Positions 35,601 through 47,965 are shown, counted from the first letter of the stretch. The stretch: DNA of 64,000 bases from Neonectria sp. B-13 (GCA_002682825.1 NOKP01000001.1:2134464-2198463); one strand, 5' to 3'. Made by a program: numbers and translations. The notes: generated by a model not told the origin, from the letters alone.

Positions 35601-36376
35601 AATATTGCTGATTTTCTCTGTCTTTGGGTTAGAAGCCGGCTCATGTCTAATCATGCGTTCAGATGGCATACCAATATCGATTACATTGCCACCTCGGCTG
35701 GTGTCCAGATGGAGTGGCGCATCACATGCTGGGCAATATTGTGATTCGAATTCGCGGATAAACTCGTAGAAGCATGCCTCATGAGAAACATGGGAGCATG
35801 AAAACTGAAGGATTCGCTCTCCACGGAGAGTGTGCTCGAGAGGCTCCTCGCACACGGCGCACTCGCTGCCCACAAAAGTCCGCTCTCGTCGAGAGCGGCT
35901 TCTATCCGTGTTGGTCGCCATGACGTTGTTATCAATGCCACCGACTCGACGCGAGTTGTTGCTAAGTCCCGATTTTACAGAGACAGCGGATGAGTTCGAT
36001 CCCTGACCGTAGTAGGTACGAATTGATCCGGCTTGAATTGATCGACCTGGAAATGTCAAGTTAGCGACAAGTTACGAAGGTGGTCGTCAACACTGCGTTC
36101 AAAATGCAATCCCCAGTGAATCGAGTAGGGTATCTGACGTCCTAGGAATGGCGCGCGGATCAAAGATGGACGGAACATACCTTTCTCTGGAAAGGTAGGC
36201 ACATCAGCAAAGGACTGAGATCCTGTGCCAGTCTCGGGGCGTCCGCCGCTGGATTTAGAAGCGCGTGAGCCAATTAAACCGAGATTCTGAAGGTTTGAAG
36301 TGAAGCTTTTGTCCTCGCCCGAGAAGTTGCTAGGAGATTGCGCGCCGTACTGGTTCTTCTTGTTTCGTCGGAACAT
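32638..36376 (-). CDS. RING-PH-vWA scaffold protein, Ste5/Far1 type
   Basis: Ste5 and Far1 are scaffolds of the fungal pheromone MAP-kinase pathway that combine a RING-H2, a PH and a vWA-like domain. Exons 36376-36181, 36046-34882 and 34813-32638 give 1178 residues. Seen: RING at about 128-173 (CAVCEEPL, CSHVSHEAC, CPAC); a Gln/Ser/Pro-rich linker; a PH domain at about 455-574 (FGKLRLYGTLRVGKDKVSW ... FENRNQLKLWQQAL); a vWA domain from about 640 (VPIDVVIVVPISSSMQG, MGLVTFG, IMLISDAST); and a long C-terminal region. The vWA metal site normally reads DxSxS; here residues 648-652 are PISSS, so the first Asp is lost, suggesting binding without metal. Pathway membership is inferred from the shared domain order. 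The region upstream is gene-poor for 9 kb. Confidence 0.85.
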
Positions 36377-38654
36377 TTACGTGGAAATCGAGTATCGTAG
36401 GATGTGGTCTGTGGCGTTTTGGCTCAGCAGGGAGCTGCAAAGATAAAATGCTAGATGAACGATAATCGCATAGCAAGATTGACGAGTTGCATTTGCGCAG
36501 CCGATCGCAGAAGTCGAGAGATCGGAATAGGGGTTGGATCTAGGCGTCGTTGTGAGAAAAAGCTACGGGGTGGGAGTGGGAACGGGATCGTGTTTCGGAA
36601 GAAGGCGTGGGTGACGGTAATTAGAGGGGAGGCGGGGATGGCCAGTGCATGATGATGCTAAATCCAAGAGTCCCCTTTACAAGAAAACGGACAATGCTTT
36701 GGGAAGCGCAAATGCACAAGGGCATAGGCAAACGCGAGGGAGGGTAATGGCAATGGGACTGGTGGTGGTTGTCTGGAAGATGGAGGAATGATCGCTGGGG
36801 TTTGCGACGCAAAATGTAGTGATGCGATGCGATGCGACTCTACACACCTTGTTCGTTGCGCGGTCTCGGCCAATGGTTTCGTTCGTCGGGGATTGAGCGG
36901 TCGCAGGTTGGTAGTCGGCGCAGCCGTCGAGAATCCTTTCCAAATTCCTGGAAAAAAGATGTGGGAGGAAAAGAGGAATCGCCGGGGGGTTATCAACGGG
37001 CCGGTGAAGGAAGGGCGTGTCAAGGATGTGGTCGGCTTCGGTTCGCAAAGTTGGGTGTTGTGTTACGCTGAATTCCGATGCTTTTGCTTTTTAGCACAAT
37101 GCGCCGCGTCTTCCATCCTTGGCCATCACTCACTTTTGGACCTGTAGCCGAAGTCTTCTCCACTAACGGCAGAAGCAGCCACAGTCGTCGCACCACGGCA
37201 GTCGTCAGGCGATGTCCTTGCTTTTGGGGAGTCGCGGGCCTGTCCGATGAAGAATTGTTGTAGGGCAGGGCCGTGGGGGCTGTCCTGTATCGTGTGCGCT
37301 GTACGGCCTGTCGTTTTTCGTCTTTCCTTTTAATATGACTCCTTCTCAGCTGAATGAGAGGTGGATGCGTGGTGGATGAGAGAGTGGGAGTGCTGAGAAC
37401 GAGAGAGCGGGTTTGGAGAAGGGGGAGGGAGGACGGAGGGGGGAAGGAACGGAGAGAGGTAGGTATGGTCAGGGAGCACTGACAGCGAGAGTCTAAGAGG
37501 GCAAAACCAGAGAGGGAGCGGGCGGAGCGGGCTAAGGCGACTTTTAATTGTTCGTCGATTTCATTTGCACCGTACGACCGTGCCTGCTCCATTACACATT
37601 ATCTGCTCCGGTCCCTAGCAGCAAGCCAGGCTTGTTGGTGCAGGCCCTGGTGCTTGGTAGGAGCTTTGGTGCTACTCCCGGCCGTCCCTAACCCAGTCCT
37701 CCAGCTCCAGGCAGTCCGACCAGAGGAACGCCTTCTGAAGGTCGTGGCTCAGCGCTCGCTGGTGGTGAAAGCACTGGGGGCAATGGACGTGGATAGTGCG
37801 AGCCAGAGCTCCCCCCCTCTATGCCACTAGGGTGCTCGTTATGGTTGCCGGGGTGTCTCCCCTGCTGGCAGCATTAACCTGAGCTCCACAGGCGACCCCC
37901 AGAGCAGGCCGGTCTCCTCAGCGGCCTCTCCAGGGGCGGCGCCACAGCCAGTTCTCCACGACGTCCCAAAGCCAGAGATGGAGTTGAGCCAGCCTCCTCC
38001 CTCCTACCTAACTAGGCCAAGCCACCCACTAAACTCGGCATATCGGGTGCCCGCTGAATCTACCACCCACGGCACTCTCTCCATCACTTCGATTCAACAA
38101 CAATCGGCCACTACCGCCAGCATGCCTCCGGGTGACCATCAGTCAGTCCCCTGAGTACAACCAGTCATGGGAAGCCATCATCAGGCTAGGGCCAGGGCCG
38201 ATCCAGGATCAGGCCCCAGAGAAACTCCCAGCGCTGAAGCTAGCGAGCGATGGACCAACTCTACGTTCGGTGGCCAGGTTGCCCGTGTATACGGTACATG
38301 CCATGGTACATTCTTCCGTCGAGATGCCGCTGGGGGGGCCAGCGAGTCAATGCGGCGTGGGCCAGAGAAAGGTCATGTGGGGCACATCCCAGAATTGCCT
38401 ACCATGGACATGCTGCCCCTGTTGTCCAGGCTAAGGACTGGGGACACTTTCCAGGATCTAGGGGCTTTTCCAGGGGCATCTGTGGGTTTGGGGGGCCCGC
38501 CTGAGCGTCCAGGCAACTCGGCCGGGACCTTTTCACGTGGCTGCAACGGGACCGTCACTGATCATCCCTTTAACTCCCCAGTGCGGACAGCGGCTCGGCT
38601 CCCCATCGCCGTCGCCACTCCTGCAGCTGCTCAGCAGTCTTCCGGCGCGCTGGG

Positions 38655-38712
38655 TTGTGGGTCGTGGGTCGTGGGTCGTTGGACTCGTGAGGCGTGGGTC
38701 GTGGGTTGTGGG
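38655..38712. repeat. GTGGGTC-type imperfect tandem run
   Basis: The segment is built of gtgggtcgtgggtcgtgg-like heptamers, interrupted once. It is G/T rich on the plus strand. It is not a fungal TTAGGG telomeric repeat. Confidence 0.8.
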
Positions 38713-39547
38713 CCGTGGCCTTGGATTCTCATAGAGTTGTCCTGTCGACAGTACCACAATACACCGCTAAGGCAAGGCAAGGCAAAGGCAGAGAGGAACG
38801 GCTGGTGTCTGTGTCACTCACTTTGGACGACTCAACTCGATCTTTCGAATCGGTGTGAGACGCCACATTGCGTTCTGCAGCCGTCGACTCAACTTGACGT
38901 CGTGGATGGAATATCTCTCATCCAAGCGGGACGTGCGAGAGAAGAGGTCGCAGATGATGCGGCCAGGAACGATGCACTATGCATTTCCTTTGATGTGCTT
39001 CAAAGCATGCACCCACTTGCGTGCTGCGAGAATCGGGACAAACAAGACTTGCCCGCTGTATCATGTGCTGCCTTCGTACTGCGCTCTCCCGGGCTGGGAC
39101 GGCCCGTGTGGATGGAACAATGAAAGAAGGCAGCCAGAATCCCTCGCATTCCTAACTGGCCTTCCTACGAAGCACCTGCTTCTTTCATCTAGACTAGGTT
39201 CAGCCCGGCTCAGCCAAAACCATCTTGTCACAACGTTACCCACCGTTTTGCCGACTCCGTTCTTTTTATCTCGACTCTCAAGCACTTTTGTCTCTAGCAC
39301 GGCCTCAGCCTATTTCAACGGGGCATCCATGGCCAACACTCAAGATCGACGTACTCCTTCGGGAGTGCTTGAAGCTTGGACTGAAGCAAGGCACAAGCAT
39401 GTACGTGCGAAGTGCTGCAGTCGTATAATCCTTCACCCCCGTGTTTCATTTTTATACATGTGGCAGAGTGTCCCACATCGCGCGCAGATCTGTTGAGCTG
39501 TTCTGCGTCTGAAGTGAAGGAGATGCACGCAAGTCCCAGGCCCCTGT

Positions 39548-39579
39548 CCAGTGTCGGTTCGTTGACGAGCCGACACTGG
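39548..39579. other. Strong inverted repeat / hairpin (14-bp stem, 4-nt loop)
   Basis: Left arm ccagtgtcggttcg (39548-39561), loop ttga, right arm cgagccgacactgg (39566-39579). The arms pair along all 14 positions, with one G-U pair if transcribed from the plus strand. No extension of the pairing is seen outside. Confidence 0.9.
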
Positions 39580-42500
39580 AAAGTGGTTGCAGGAAACGCT
39601 GGACTACAGTATAAACAAGCAGCCAGGGGACGGTGCAGCCACAGTCTGATCGGTAAGCCGCAGTAAGTGAAACCAGATCTCAAGACAGGGCGAACGACAA
39701 ATCCAACCTCCAAAGCCTTACTGCAGCTTGACTGCGAGGATGGCCTGACATACGCTGGGAAGAAGGCGGGGACAAACACGCTCACTGGAGAGGAACAAAA
39801 CCACGTTAAAGCCCATTTGTGAAAGGCGGGTGGGCGGATAATGACCCATCTTTGCTTTGCGCCAGACTGACTGACTAACGCAGCTCACTCACTCATAAGC
39901 GATGCAAACCCCTCAGGTTCGCTGAAAACCCCTGCAAGATCGAGCACTTGCTGAGGCGGACTGAGCAGTGGGTGGTCACCACGGACGATGACGGCATCTT
40001 GCACCAGTGTGACACCGCGAGGCCCATTCTATGCCTCGTGGAAGGCTAGAAGCCCTCCGAGTTGGGATTTTTTTCGGAGACGAAAGAAGAAATGAAGGTG
40101 AGACAGGTTCCCCAGCGTGTCAAGGGTCATTAAAGGTACGGGAGCCAAATCCGGTGCCTTTCTGAAACAGAACAGCCTTCGAACGGTCGCTGGCTTCGTT
40201 CCCCCAGACACGTTGATGATGGGGTCCATTGCTGGTGGGTATTGTCTGATGCAAGCACAGTATTGGTTACTGTGTTTGCTGTGATATGTAAGTATAACTG
40301 TTTTGTACGAATACGCCTGTGCCTTTCTCAGCTTTCCAGAGTTCCAGTCACAGAGTCATACACAGTCCGACAGTCCAACAGTCGATATCCATAACAATGC
40401 TACTGATGACATCCCAGTCCCAAAACTGCCAAACAAGCCACCCAAGCCTTGATAAAGACTCTGGCCATCGCTTAACTGTCACGCACTGTTAACCGCGGGC
40501 GCTGTCATTAGCGAGCCAAGCACGCTGATAGTGCCGCTGTCAAGTTTCCCATCAACCCGAGGGGAGCATCGATGGCGCGCTCCGTGCTGCTCTAGCCATG
40601 TCGCCGGGCAGGGACAGGAGGAAACCAGACCTCGAGGGGGAAAGGAGGCGGGTGGCCGGATAACTAGCCCAGGATGCAACCCATGCGCTGAGGACCGGGA
40701 TGACCGCTGTCGAGGTGCGCGCAACCTCTCAAGACTTGACTCTCGCTGCGTCGGACCATTATAGCAGGGCTGTCTCATAAGATGCGGAAGCACTGCGCCT
40801 CACGACTGCCGCAGGCTTCGACCATATAATGATAAACTCTGTCTTTCCGGCTTTCTACAGAGTACTACGCAAACGGAACGGATCTGATGTTGTAGGACGG
40901 CACCCATAAGTTCGAGATCGTCCGTGTCCATACGAAGCGGCATCGGTAGCACGAACTGTGAGCGTAGGCCGACGGGCGGATGGCCTGAAAAAGAAACTAA
41001 ATACGTAGACTCAGCAACCAAAGCCCGTCCACCCCGAGGCGTCGGGTTTTAGTACTGACAACCGCACTGTATCGACCATGGCAATGACTGTAGCGAGTAC
41101 CTGGAGCCGTCCACCATGCCCGGGCTCCTCAGTCTCCTCGGTGGTGATTAGGGCGAGTCTTTAGTGTGCGGCGTGCGCGTGCGCGGGAGTGCAGTGGTGA
41201 CAGTGGGCGGGGGACAAGCAGGGACTCCCGTGCGCCGTGACATTGGAAAGAGCAACGGCGGTGGCCTAGCGCCAATTGGGAATCGCTCGAGCCTGGGTCT
41301 TGTCCGCGATGTGCCCCTGGCCCTGCGTCGCTCCTTCCCATACGGCCTAGTGTCGAAACCCTCAACTGGGGAATCCAAATCGGAAATGACAACGCCGTTC
41401 TTCTCTCCTCGGTTACCTCTTTCTACATGAGGGATAGATGGCGCTGTCCACCTGAGTACTTAGCAGTTGGGATGTCACCTTGGAGATTTCCTAATCCAAG
41501 GACATTTAACCAATACGACGCGTATCTATAGCTCAGTTTGGTGAGGTTTCATTCGGACAGAGGGCGCTCGCTTCCAGTCTCTGACCCTCTCTGTGTCTTC
41601 CTGCATGTCTTTGGGCGGCCCACCACGGACAAGGCGACGCACCTAGCGACTGGCCACATGGCTTCTAGCACAGGTCAGTCCGCGTGGTATCAAACAAGAA
41701 TACCTAGACTCGACCGAGCACGGCAGCATCTGGTTTGCTGATGGCCGCCGGTCGACGATGCTTCCGCGACCCGCCCGTGTTCCATAATGCGAAACCCAGC
41801 GAATCTTCAGCGGGTCACTGCTTCGCCGGTGATGAATTGAAGAGACAAGACGAGACAGGACTGGACTCGCCGGGGCAGGCCGAAAGTTATCGATAGACCT
41901 AATGGCAGCGCCTCTGATACTCAAACGGCCGTCGTCCTGCCTTCCACGGGCGCTCGATAGGCCGTCCCAATCTTGGAAACAGATCTTGCAGCTTCACGCA
42001 TCCAGCCTGGTGCCGGCACTGTCTTGACTGCCGCTGTTCATGGTCACAAAAGCACCCACGTCCTACAGCCTCCAGGACAGTACGAATACGTCCCCGTCTC
42101 AATTGTGTGTCGCCCGAGACGGGGGGATGCTGGCTGGATGGTGTTGACTGGGCCTACAGTGTGAATGGCGTCCAAGCGCGGACGGAGGTCTTACCAGGTC
42201 GATCCCATCTAGCATTGATACCCGACAGGTTACTCTCATTGGGATGCCTTGTCGACGCACAACTCACCATCTAAAGGGACGAAGATCGAATCACCAACCC
42301 CGACGGGTTGCATGTGTTTTATCATATGCCTCAAGAAGTCGATTCGAAACCTTGCCCTGCTTGATTTCGTCCCATCTTCCGCCATCAAACTTCTGAGTCT
42401 CTCCCTTGGATACTTTCGAGAAGGATTCCAGGATCCATCACCATCCCCCTGCTCACCACAACACGAACGCCACACCCCTCTATGCGGCAGGAGAAACACT

Positions 42501-45419
42501 CGTGTCCAACCAGCTTCATCCCTCAGCAATCGCACGGACCTGACCTGCAGACGGCTTGGAGCTTTCACCACGCCAGTTTTCTGCAGCTGAGGAGCAAGGC
42601 CTGGGTACCAGTTACCACGACGGCACATTGGCTTCTGCTTCAATGCAAGCTTAGCCCGGGGATGATCTAGGTGGCGCCCCGTCTCAGCCCGCTATGTCGC
42701 CAAAGCGAATCACGTCCTTGGACCCTACGTTATCGGCTCGTCATTCAGCCTGCTTAACGCCTTGGCCCCAGAATCCGGATCGTGACTTTGTTCTTTTGAG
42801 GGGCGCATACATATCGTTGCTTTTTCCCCGCCCAAGATCGCGCAGGTTCTTGGCATCTTTCACCGGCACTCTCGTGAGGTTGGGACTTGGGACGACGTTG
42901 ACGACCTCCCCACATGACTATTCCGTCGTCGTAAATGGTGAACGATTATTGGGGGTTTTTTTTCCTCCTCCAACCACTTGCCCCCCTTCATACGAAGCAC
43001 AAAAGCTAGAAAGCGCGTTTGCCGCATTGATGCTCCATTCTGAGAAAGAAAAAGGCTGCCGACCAGCTCAGTACCTACTCAGTAAGAGTTGACATTTCCA
43101 GGCTTGCTGGAGCCGACTTTGGACGTACTCGCACGAGCCTGAAGCAAGGCTATTTAACCTATGAAGCTTTCACCGTCTCCGAATACGAATTCTAGTCCCT
43201 TCCTGTCTTGCAAGTCTCTTCACTGACAGTCACTGTCACCTTGGAACCACGTGGCTGGCGCTACCATTGCCCTCACCGGATGAGCATCCGTTCTAGAAAA
43301 CCGCTAGGAGAAGCCCCGAGACCTTTGTTGGTGGCTCAGTTCTCATGCACGCCGATCACCAATAACAGTACAGAGGCGATGGCTTCCAACAAGGCACGAG
43401 TCAGGGCGCTGATTGCTTGCGTCGATCTCCCGCGACAAGCATTGCCGCTGGAAGAGAGGCAACGACTGGCCAACAGGCTGCCGTATCTACCTGCCCTTCC
43501 ATGCTCCCAACCACGATATTCCCAGCGCTGCCCTGAAGGATAAAGCGACGAATGTGCCAACAATAAGTCAACTATCTCGTCATCTGCGACCTGACAGGAC
43601 GCACACCTCTGGGCAGAAGCCGGTGTTAGTGGGGCCCGGGTCTGCAAAACGGCGCGAGTTGCGTGGCGCAGCACTTATGCTTACTCCGGAGAGACGGGAG
43701 GATTTTGCTGTTCTCCGTATCTGAGCCGGGCGATTCATCCCCCCTGGCAGTGAGTGGTACCTGCGGGCCAAGTGGCGTATCCTTATGATTGTGTGGGGAG
43801 TTGTTGTTTCTTTGTCTCAAACCCAGGGATTTGCAGGTTACTCGACCTCCGGCATATACGTCGCTTGTTATATCCCAAGGGTTTTCCGACTATCGATTTT
43901 ATCCCCGTCGACTCCCAACTCCTTTCGGCGCTCATCTCCTGAGTTGCGCCGGCCGTTCCTTTCTGACGATCAATGAAATAACACAAGAGAGCCAACAAAG
44001 AAATTTCATCTTCACTAACTGACTATTGCAATCCTGAGTTGCCACTGCCAGGGGGCTGACTAATAACTGTACTCTCAGTTGCCCTTCCCACCGAAACTGG
44101 CTCACTCCAACGAAAAGTTTCATTTTCCCCCTGACTGCTACCGCCCAGCCGCAAGATGCCTGTCGCTGTTGCCACAGTTTGTCGTCGTCGTGCCCTTGAA
44201 CAGGGACCAGCCCTGTCGAGAATGTATCGGCTTCTGTCTGGACTCAACCAGGGCCGCTGCCCTCTGGAATCAATGCCACCACAGTGTATCATTGACGCGG
44301 GGAATCGCTGCTGTGACGGTGTTGTCCCCCACTACTGGCTATGAGTCTGCAGGTTCTAAATTGTCTGCGTCGCCAGCCTCGCGTTCCGGTTCGTCCAAAG
44401 TCCCCGTGGTGTTTCCTGTCTTTAGTCCATGTTCCGGTCCCGCGATTTCACGCCCACCTATTCGCACTCAAGGAAGCAATGTTCTGGCGGCCGTCACAAC
44501 GCACAGTTGATATTGCCGGGCACCAACACATTCCACGGCCCACAGCATCTTGGCCCCATCACGGCCCTGTCACCCGACTTTAGGGCCGTCAGGGTGCTCT
44601 GTCCGGGTGAGCCCTGCGCACTGCGTACTACATACCCGAGTTCTTAATGATGCCTCTTATCACAAACCTCGAACCCCGAGTTGGCCGGCAGTTTCTTGGC
44701 GTATCATCGGGTCCACTAAGAACTCGCCATGGCCGGTGGGAAGTCAAGGTCATCCTAATTTGTTTGCACTTCGCAATTCCCTCGCCGTGGACTCGGATTG
44801 ATTCTCCTTGCGTTCGGAAACATTCCCCATGCGTTGTCGGGGATTGACATCTTCAAGGTGGAGTAGCCGCGTACATGAATAAGCCAAGCGAAATAGCCTT
44901 CAGAGGGTCACGTAACGATAGTCTCAATGAACAAGGTCCATGGTAAGGTTGATCGCATCATCACGCTGGGAATGGAATTAAGACCTACAAGCCAGTTTTC
45001 GCATACGTAAGACCAATATACCAAAGTGAATATCCCCAAAGGGCCAAAGGGGGCATATTAAATATCGAGATAAAGTCCAGATGACACAATTTGCCTAGTC
45101 CATTTCAGAGCTCTGCTGGTCCCTGACCAAAACCCCCGGTTTTCTTACACATGCTAACCACTACGTGGTATTACATGTGGGAGATACATCCAAGCACCAA
45201 GCATTCCTTCGGATACCACGCTGTGCTCCTTCTGCATGTGACGCGATCCTGATTCGCACCCATCGGCCGTAAAACCGCCGACAGGGCCTTTGTCGGAAGT
45301 AAATGGCCGTGATGGTTCGGCCTGGGTGCAGGAGGCGCCAAGCTGGCGGTTTGCGTAGACCATTGTCGGGGGCAAAGAAGTAAACATGAAGTAACCCATC
45401 ACATTGCAACCCCCCCGCC

Positions 45420-46289
45420 TCACTTCTTCACCAAGAAGCCGGAGCGCTGCGGCTTGACTGCGGCGCGATTCCTCTTGAGTAGCAGGTCCTTGGAGCTCTT
45501 GGCGTGCTTCGCCAACTTTGGTGCCATCCGCTCGTCCACCTTCTTTGCCACGCGGTACACGGTGGACCCGACCCTCGCGTCCCTAGGCCCCCGGGACTCG
45601 CGCGCAAGACTCCTCTCGATGGTGGTGATCTTCCTCTTCTTCGAGCGCCCGGCGGTGCTAAGTCTGTCGTCCTCGGCCTCGTCCTCGCTCGACGAGTCGG
45701 TGAGGAACTCGGCGGGCAGGAGGCTCGGCACCTGGATCTTGTCGCTTCGCCGCTTCCGAGTGAGGGACTCGACTGGCGCGGAGTCCTCCGCCGCCAGCTC
45801 CTCGGCAGCCTTGATCTCCTCCTCTACCTTTTTGCGATCCTCAGCTTGTTGCTTGAAGACTTTGTCTTTTTCCTGGCGCTTTCGCTTCTGCGCTGCAGCT
45901 TGTCTAGATAGAAGAAATTAACAAGCATCCTAAAGCAGGAAAAGCAAGGGGACATACTCTTGAGCGGCCTTCTGGGCTGCTTGTGCAGACTTCTTGATAT
46001 CCGATGCTACCTTGGTGGTTGACACAGCCTCGGGCGCCTCATCGTCACTATCGTCCTCTTCGTCCTCCTCAGTGACCGGGGCAGCGGGCTTTGAAAGCAC
46101 CACAGGAGCAGCCATATCCTCATCCGTGAATACCTTCATGTTCCCTTGTGCGGGCGCTGAAGAGGGCTTTGTGGCATCGGGGGCTTCGCCATCCTTGGCT
46201 CTCACGGGCAGCTTTCTTGATACATCAATGGCTGATTCTACGGGGAGGTCCTCGCCCGACTTTCTCTTTCTGGTTTTTGCTGGGGCCAT
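45420..46289 (-). CDS. U3 snoRNA-associated small-subunit processome protein, Utp16/Bud21-like
   Basis: Utp16 (Bud21) is a nucleolar component of the U3 snoRNP/SSU processome that helps early 18S rRNA processing. Exons 46289-45958 and 45903-45420 give 271 residues. Seen: a basic start MAPAKTRKRKSGED; an acidic middle (EEDEEDDSDDEAPEA); a charged coiled coil (AAQKRKRQEKDKVFKQQAED...); then the family's C-terminal block with VPSLLPAEFLTDSSSEDE, KKRKITTIERSLAR, DARVGSTVYRV, MAPKLAKHAKSSKDLLLKR and a basic end. The C-terminal block is the diagnostic part. Intact. Its start lies 488 bp from the divergent TPR-like gene, so the two may share a promoter region. Confidence 0.85.
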
Positions 46290-46776
46290 TGTTGGCGTGT
46301 GAGACTGGGGGTGGCGGGAGGCGTTTGGTTGACGATGAGATGAGATCCAGAAGCCTTTGATGTGGCTTGGATATCGAAAGAAATAAGAAACTCAATTCGT
46401 TTCCTATGCGTCGTAAAACCAAGAGCGACGGGGACTTGACAGATGACTGTGAGTTGTTGGGTTTGGACGTGGAATTTGTTGTCACAAGCTGGTGTAGCTC
46501 AATCTCGAAGAAAAAATCACAACGGAGGTCGGTTTTTCGGTGAATGCCTGTTCACCTTGGAGGCTCCGGGCCCATGATTGGCTGACTAGAGTGTGGCTGC
46601 CCCATGTGTGGCTAGTGTTCCCGATCAACCTCACGCAATCGCAGCCCTTAGGATATCCTCCAGATCCTCAACCTCACTTATAGAATCAGTTCCCTTATCG
46701 ACAAAGCAGGCAGATTGGAACACGAAATATCGTCTCGGCTTCCATCAGTGCTCCTTTTCTTCCTCCAGTCGCGGCG
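46290..46776. other. Divergent promoter, Utp16-like and TPR-like genes
   Basis: 487 bp between two divergent starts, no gene inside. A shared promoter is possible; no specific motif was recognised. Confidence 0.6.
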
Positions 46777-47883
46777 ATGTCTCGCCATGTGAGGGTCCGG
46801 CAGATCTGCAGCCAGCTACTACGCGCCAACTCAACATCGTCACCATCCGCAGCATTTACGTTGTTGAATGCACGCGTGGTTCGCTCGGGGCAGCTCCTTT
46901 CCCACAGAGAATTTCAATCCCGGCCATCATCTGCACCGCGTGCACCGCGTGCGTCGAGTGCGCCAAAAGGAAGGACATCTTATGCCGAGGTCTACACCCT
47001 TGAAGGCATCACGGTGAACACATTTGAAGAGGTTGTGAAGTTGTCGGGTTTGTTCGAGAGCCTGTCGGCACCACAATATTACGAGATCGCTCAGAGATTC
47101 GCCGAAGCAATCGAGAAAGGCTCGTCTCCCTGGAGTGTTAGATTAGCAGGACGTGAGTAAACTCCGTGACGCCCTTGGTGTCGATCAACCATTGACGAAG
47201 TGCTAGAAAATCGCATCTCGGCTAGCGCCCTGTACGACGTAGGCTGCATCATGCGACACATCAGGGAGCCGAGAAGCTCGCAAGCATTTGCCGTTGCAAT
47301 GTGGGCATCCGCAGCAGAGATGGGCAGCCGTCCTGCCACCCTCTCTCTAGCCAGGCAACTCATCCATTCTCGCGCCTGGGGCCAAAAGTCGCAGCTGAGA
47401 AACGTCGAGACTCGCTTCAAGCAGCTGGTTTCCGAGGGCAAGGACCCCAATGCCCTGACCGTCGAGGGTGAGCAGCTGTACGAGCTCGGAAAGTACGACG
47501 CAACCGTCAATGTGCTGCGGCGGGCACTTACTCTGAGCAAAAATGACTTTGAATGGAAATCCCAGTGTCAGCTGTACCTTGGAAAGGCATACTTGAAGCT
47601 CAAGCGGCCTACGGAGACAAGGAAAGTGTTTGAGACGATATCGGAATCTGGCTCCACGGAGGCGGACGTCGAACTAGGCCAATTGCTTCGGGCTAATGAC
47701 GTAGAGAAGGCGGAGCAGCATCTCTACACAGCGGCGATTAATGGCAAGCCCGAAATGTTTCATCATCTTTCAGAGATCGCCTTCGACAAAATGAGCAACG
47801 CCAGCGACGAACAGACCAGGAAGGATCAGCAGCGCTGGGCAATGGAGTGGTCCCGCCTGGCGGATCCAAAGGTGCAATTTTGA
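46777..47883 (+). CDS. Uncharacterised, probably mitochondrial, TPR/Sel1-like protein
   Basis: I do not recognise a named family. Exons 46777-47152 and 47201-47883 (intron with an AAG acceptor) give 352 residues. Seen: an N terminus rich in Arg, Ser and Ala with almost no acidic residues for about 65 positions, fitting a mitochondrial presequence; then a mostly helical protein with tandem helix-turn-helix blocks such as ALTVEGEQLYELGKYDATV and SQCQLYLGKAYLKLKRPTE, the second and third resembling tetratricopeptide repeats, followed by EADVELGQLLRANDVEKA, like Sel1 units. Such proteins often assist assembly of mitochondrial complexes, but no function is claimed. It converges on the photolyase with only 82 bp between stop codons. 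Confidence 0.75.
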
Positions 47884-47965
47884 TGCCCTTGTATGATGCA
47901 GTTGAGGATATACTATAGGGGTAATATTGATACGACTCTAGCGTTGAATATGTCTCAAGACTTGG

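Larger units (their letters stand above)
36377..45419. other. Gene-poor region of about 9 kb
   Basis: No gene could be supported in this stretch. Its left end is the promoter and leader of the Ste5/Far1-like gene; GATGCGAT repeats lie near 36818-36835. A GTGGGTCGTGG-type G/T-rich run lies at 38655-38712, and a strong hairpin at 39548-39579. The longest open frame (38167-39123, 318 codons) has a composition typical of chance frames and no recognisable domain. A possible spliced mini-gene starts at 39329. Sequence composition is not AT-rich, so this does not look like repeat-induced-mutation debris of a transposon. It may hold distal regulatory DNA, unannotated lncRNAs, or nothing specific. Confidence 0.55.

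Noticed and set aside
38655..38712. G/T-rich run as an interstitial telomere
   Set aside because: The unit is GTGGGTC-like, not the TTAGGG repeat used by filamentous ascomycetes.
38167..39123. 318-codon open frame on the plus strand in the gene-poor region
   Set aside because: No domain, repeats or membrane segments; composition follows the GC-rich local DNA, and other frames here are similarly open. Looks like a chance frame.
41530..41600. TAGCTCAGTTTGGTGAG, resembling a tRNA A-box
   Set aside because: No matching B-box, no acceptor stem and an extra base in the D-loop motif; no cloverleaf can be drawn.
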